A DNA stretch of 64,000 nucleotides, taken from NCBI GenBank assembly GCA_964517495.1, contig CAZFER010000003.1, positions 62,001 through 126,000 of the forward strand, in the 5' to 3' direction. The stretch is from CAZFER01 sp964517495 (GTDB taxonomy: Bacteria; Hinthialibacterota; Hinthialibacteria; Hinthialibacterales; Hinthialibacteraceae). Shown piece by piece: positions 61,857 to 64,000 of the stretch (position 1 is the stretch's first letter; the number at the start of each line of letters is the position of its first letter). The position numbers and the translations under genes were made by a program. The notes beneath the pieces are model-generated. The model did no database searches. It was not told where the DNA came from and saw nothing but the letters and a program-made list of their open reading frames with translations.

Positions 61857-62003
61857 GTTACTGTGTGTAACGAACCATTTTTTGTGTTGGTAACACGTTT
61901 TAGTCCCTGTTTACAGGGGTTGTTACTAACGTTACTCACTGTTACTAACTATAAGAGTGTTGATAGTAAACCCCCTGCGTGTTTATCTTGGCGGGGTCGT
62001 TAC
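61857..62003. repeat. Cluster of GTTAC/GTAAC words (iteron-like) with a dyad
   Basis: Seven copies of GTTAC or its complement GTAAC occur within 147 bp: 61857, 61867, 61890, 61922, 61931, 61941 and 61999. Three of them form the run GTTACTAAC-GTTACTCACT-GTTACTAAC with 9-10-bp spacing. CCCTGT-TT-ACAGGG lies at 61905-61918. It borders the HigBA module and may be the remnant of a plasmid or phage control or replication region. Confidence 0.4.
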
Positions 62004-62299
62004 GCACAAGCGGAACACGGTTTGATATGCTGGATCGCGTCGCCCGATTCGCGCCGCGCTTCCATGATATCGTAGGCGTTTTGAAGGCGAAGCCAATAAC
62101 CTTCAGACAAGCCGAAGAACCGGGAAAGGCGCAAGTCCGTATCCGCTGTGATATTCCGCTTTGACCGGATGATCGCGTTTATGCGGTTCGCGGGAACCCC
62201 GATTTCCTTCGCCAAAGCGTTTTGAGATAGGTTCAGGGGGAGTAAGAATTCTTCAAGTAAAATTTCGCCCGGATGCGGGTTATTCAGTAGTTCAGTCAT
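62000..62299 (-). CDS. higA: HigA-family antitoxin (XRE type)
   Basis: A 99-residue DNA-binding antitoxin. The family start PHPGEILLEEFLLPLNLSQNALAKEIG is followed by the helix-turn-helix segment VPANRINAIIRSKRNITADTDLRLSRFFG and YWLRLQNAYDI. It normally neutralises HigB and represses the operon. ATG 62299 has AAAGG 7 nt upstream; an in-frame TTG at 62314 is unlikely. The gene starts 11 bp after higB. Confidence 0.93.
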   Translation of the reverse strand: MTELLNNPHPGEILLEEFLLPLNLSQNALAKEIGVPANRINAIIRSKRNITADTDLRLSRFFGLSEGYWLRLQNAYDIMEARRESGDAIQHIKPCSACA

Positions 62300-62310
62300 G
62301 ATAAACCCTT

Positions 62311-62586
62311 TCAATGGTAATCAACGATTTCCACGTCGTAGGCGTCCGTTCCTTCCCAAACAAAGCGGATACGCCATTGATCGTTAATCCGAATACTCAT
62401 AGCCGTCATGCCTTTAAGCGATTCAAGGAGGTTTCCGGGCGGCGAACGAAGATCGTTCAAGGTTTGCGCCGCGTGGATCAAACGCAACTTTCGAAGGGCG
62501 CGATCCTGTATTTCGCGGGGAAATTTAGCGGATCGTTGCCCGTTCCAAACCTTTTCAGTTTCTTTGTCCCGGAACGATTGAATCAT
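62311..62586 (-). CDS. higB: HigB-family ribosome-dependent mRNA endonuclease toxin
   Basis: A 91-residue RelE/ParE-fold toxin (MIQSFRDKETEKVWNGQRSA, FPREIQDRALRKLRLIH, DLRSPPGNLLESLKG, IRINDQWRIRFVWEG, DVEIVDYH at the end). These blocks are diagnostic of HigB of the HigBA type. The toxin precedes the antitoxin, the reverse of most toxin-antitoxin operons but normal for this family. The likely transcription start coincides with ATG 62586, so the mRNA may be leaderless. Confidence 0.93.
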   Translation of the reverse strand: MIQSFRDKETEKVWNGQRSAKFPREIQDRALRKLRLIHAAQTLNDLRSPPGNLLESLKGMTAMSIRINDQWRIRFVWEGTDAYDVEIVDYH

Positions 62587-62592
62587 AAATTG

Positions 62593-62623
62593 ATAATAGC
62601 ACTTGTACGCACCGCGTACAAGT
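62593..62623 (-). promoter_or_regulatory. Promoter and perfect palindromic operator of higBA
   Basis: ACTTGTACGC (62601-62610), ACC, GCGTACAAGT (62614-62623) is a perfect 10-bp inverted repeat. On the minus strand TATTAT (62593-62598) serves as -10 and TTGTAC (62616-62621) as a weak -35, 17 bp apart. The operator overlaps the -35 and spacer, fitting repression by HigA. Confidence 0.65.
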
Positions 62624-62761
62624 ACCCCCCCTGTGTTATTTTTCCCTTTTGGCGTAAGTATCTGAATAAACAAAGTTTACGTGAGAAAAAGTCGATAATA
62701 TGGATAACCCCTATCCATCCTATCTTTATTAAGGAAATTCGGGGGTTGAAAGAGGTTTATC

Positions 62762-63206
62762 ATGCTTCAGGAATCCCCTATCTTACGCCGTTTCAGCGAA
62801 ACCCCCTATTACGTCCCGGAATTCCCTACTACACAAAAGGAAGACGCTTCGCCGCTTGTATGCGGGAATCACGACGGGCGAAGGGATCAAAACGTTTTTC
62901 GGTCTGGAAAATTACCGGGCGGATCAACTAAAGAAGAGGAAGGGGATCGATCTTTCCGAAAGCCCCTTCGACGTTCAAGTCGGATCGGAAATCCGCGCTT
63001 TCGTGCGGAATCTCACAAGCGCATGAAACCGTTCGGGCGGGCAAGATCCACCACTTGCAAGGCGTCGATCTTGCGGCGTTATGGGCGGCGGTCGATGTTT
63101 ACAAATCGGCGCAATACAAAAGCGATAAGCAAAAAATTTCAATTGGCGGATATCATCTTTCCCGCCGCAAAGAAAGGGGGTTTGGTCTTATGAAAAATAA
63201 GTCCAC
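62762..63206 (+). pseudogene. Frame-disrupted coding remnant in the HigBA patch
   Basis: No single frame stays both open and convincing. The frame starting at ATG 62762 gives 25-30 sensible residues (LRRFSETPYYVPEF). A second frame runs as ITTGEGIKTFFGLENYRADQ and PFDVQVGSEIRAFVRNLTSA to a TGA at 63024-63026. A third continues as HETVRAGKIHHLQGVDLAAL, AAVDVYKSAQYKSD and onward. The last two join smoothly with a one-base shift near 63022. Base use (CGG, GCG-rich words) differs from the host genes around it. The parent protein was not recognised. This is the only content I can assign to the 620-bp stretch between higB and rimI. Confidence 0.45.
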
Positions 63207-63671
63207 TTATTGGTTTGCTAATGTTTTCCGCAATATTAATGCATCCTCTCGTGGTTTAACGTAATAGTTCGGCCTTTTTCCTTCCTCAAAAAAACCATGC
63301 TTTCGATAAAACTGAATGGCTGATTGATTGGATGCACGTACTTCAAGTGTTAACGAATGAGCCATTTTTTGCTGAGCGGTTCCTTCAGCTTCAAACAGGA
63401 GCTGTTCACCAATTTTTTGGCGCCGGAAGGATGGATGAACAGCAATATTGTTGATGTGTAATTCATTATTGGGAAGAATCCAATAAAAGCAATACCCGAT
63501 AACTTGATTTGTTTCCTGATCAACCGCAACTCGATGAAAATTGTACCCTTTATTCATCATTTCTTCACTAAAAATCTTAGCTGACCAGGGATCACTGAAT
63601 GAGTTTTTTTCTATAGCACAAATTTGAGTGAGATCAAATTGATTGGCAGGGCGTATGTGCAGGTTGATCAT
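63207..63671 (-). CDS. rimI: Ribosomal-protein-alanine N-acetyltransferase RimI
   Basis: A GNAT-fold acetyltransferase of 154 residues that in E. coli acetylates the N-terminus of protein S18. Typical blocks are IRPANQFDLTQICAIEKNSF, GYCFYWILPNNELHINNIAV, HPSFRRQKIGEQLL (acetyl-CoA loop) and LEVRASNQSAIQFYRKHGF. It follows tsaB by 17 bp on the same strand, the standard tsaB-rimI arrangement. The ATG is 63671. Confidence 0.92.
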   Translation of the reverse strand: MINLHIRPANQFDLTQICAIEKNSFSDPWSAKIFSEEMMNKGYNFHRVAVDQETNQVIGYCFYWILPNNELHINNIAVHPSFRRQKIGEQLLFEAEGTAQQKMAHSLTLEVRASNQSAIQFYRKHGFFEEGKRPNYYVKPREDALILRKTLANQ

Positions 63672-63688
63672 TGGGGTTAAAGGTCTTT

Positions 63689-64000
63689 TTAGCGTTTTTT
63701 CCAGTTTATTTCCGCCTGTGATGGTCCCAAATAGTGGGGTGTTAATTCATCGGGTTCCAGCATCATCTCTCCTTTGGCGAAACGCTCAGCGGCCAATTCC
63801 GCGACAATATCCGCCCGGGGTTGGTTAAAAACGTCTGGCAGTGGAATAAATAATTCCTTGAGCATCCCTTTGAATTGATCAACATAGGGCATTAATCCCG
63901 GACCATAAAGCATGGCAGGTTCGTGGATGTGGGTAATAAGTTCATCTGGTTGGATATTCAATTCTTCAGAAACTGCTTCCACTTCATCGTTTTGCCAGCG
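63689..64000 (-). CDS. tsaB: tRNA threonylcarbamoyladenosine biosynthesis protein TsaB, 5' part cut by the window
   Basis: The C-terminal 103 residues of a protein whose frame stays open to the window end, so the start lies beyond 64000. It ends ELAAERFAKGEMMLEPDELTPHYLGPSQAE in pieces typical of TsaB, whose tail has P-x-Y and SxAE. TsaB is the inactive kinase-like partner of TsaD in making t6A37 on ANN-decoding tRNAs. The call rests on this tail and on rimI being next. Confidence 0.8.
   Translation of the reverse strand, partial: RWQNDEVEAVSEELNIQPDELITHIHEPAMLYGPGLMPYVDQFKGMLKELFIPLPDVFNQPRADIVAELAAERFAKGEMMLEPDELTPHYLGPSQAEINWKKR

Noticed and set aside
62314..62931. A long plus-strand frame across higB and beyond.
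   Set aside because: Its first half is antisense to higB, which has clear family motifs; only the part after 62760 could be coding, and it is treated as the remnant.

Overview
The window looks like part of the chromosome of an uncultured Gram-negative (diderm) bacterium of moderate G+C by eye. The diderm call rests on a full Tol-Pal locus (tolQRAB plus two Pal-like proteins), an MlaE-type permease, lipoproteins and many secreted beta-propeller proteins. A [NiFe]-hydrogenase/heterodisulfide-reductase operon points to anaerobic or facultatively anaerobic, H2-linked metabolism. The type of pseudopilin and the abundance of secreted sialidase, FG-GAP and propeller proteins resemble what is known from poorly cultured phyla such as Sumerlaeota, Hydrogenedentota, Hinthialibacterota or Poribacteria. 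That is an inference; the window contains no rRNA or other gene that would fix the phylum. No intact insertion sequence, prophage or CRISPR array was seen.

Layout. 0-3 kb: the 3' part of recQ, gmk and a histone-deacetylase-like hydrolase. 3-6 kb (minus): an orphan mlaE-type permease and a secreted M23-like/PKD/golvesin-type protein. 6.1-15.4 kb: a sialic-acid utilisation region with an N-acetylneuraminate lyase, an SSS-family transporter, a pseudopilin and a secreted protein carrying three copies of a domain also found at the N-terminus of the divergent two-propeller sialidase. It ends with an AraC-type regulator. 15.7-19.7 kb: an NtrC-type response regulator, then moaC-serS-moaD-moaE. 19.8-32 kb: secreted and membrane proteins, mnmE, a VapBC-type toxin-antitoxin pair and a propeller/PHP-hydrolase gene pair. 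32-40 kb: an ECF sigma factor with a FecR-like anti-sigma factor, rph, uvrA, an AEC transporter and an FG-GAP protein.

40-47.5 kb (minus): one tightly packed operon hdrC-hdrB-hdrA-mvhD-mvhG-mvhA-maturation protease-hypA. It has a good sigma-70 promoter, and a perfect TGTGA-N6-TCACA dyad sits just upstream of the -35. This encodes a complete MvhADG-HdrABC type, potentially electron-bifurcating, complex. 48-50 kb: tadA, tRNA-Ser and a FapA-like protein. 50.3-56.3 kb: the Tol-Pal envelope locus. 56.4-61.8 kb: a glycosyltransferase, a YpdA-like flavoprotein, tRNA-Phe, small membrane proteins and trpF. 61.8-63.2 kb: a small, apparently acquired patch with a cluster of GTTAC words, a HigBA toxin-antitoxin module with a perfect palindromic operator, and a frame-disrupted coding remnant. 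63.2-64 kb: rimI and the 3' end of tsaB.

Three families of dispersed intergenic repeats were found by eye: a composite element of about 160 bp (two long and two short copies), a 141-bp MITE-like element with terminal inverted repeats plus a second related copy, and a pair of hairpin repeats. Functional links inside the window: the sialidase would release sialic acid outside the cell, the SSS carrier would import it and the lyase would split it to ManNAc and pyruvate. The maturation protease and HypA would serve the co-transcribed hydrogenase. Tol-Pal would maintain the envelope. The rest of the Nan pathway (NanK/NanE) and HypBCDEF are not in the window.
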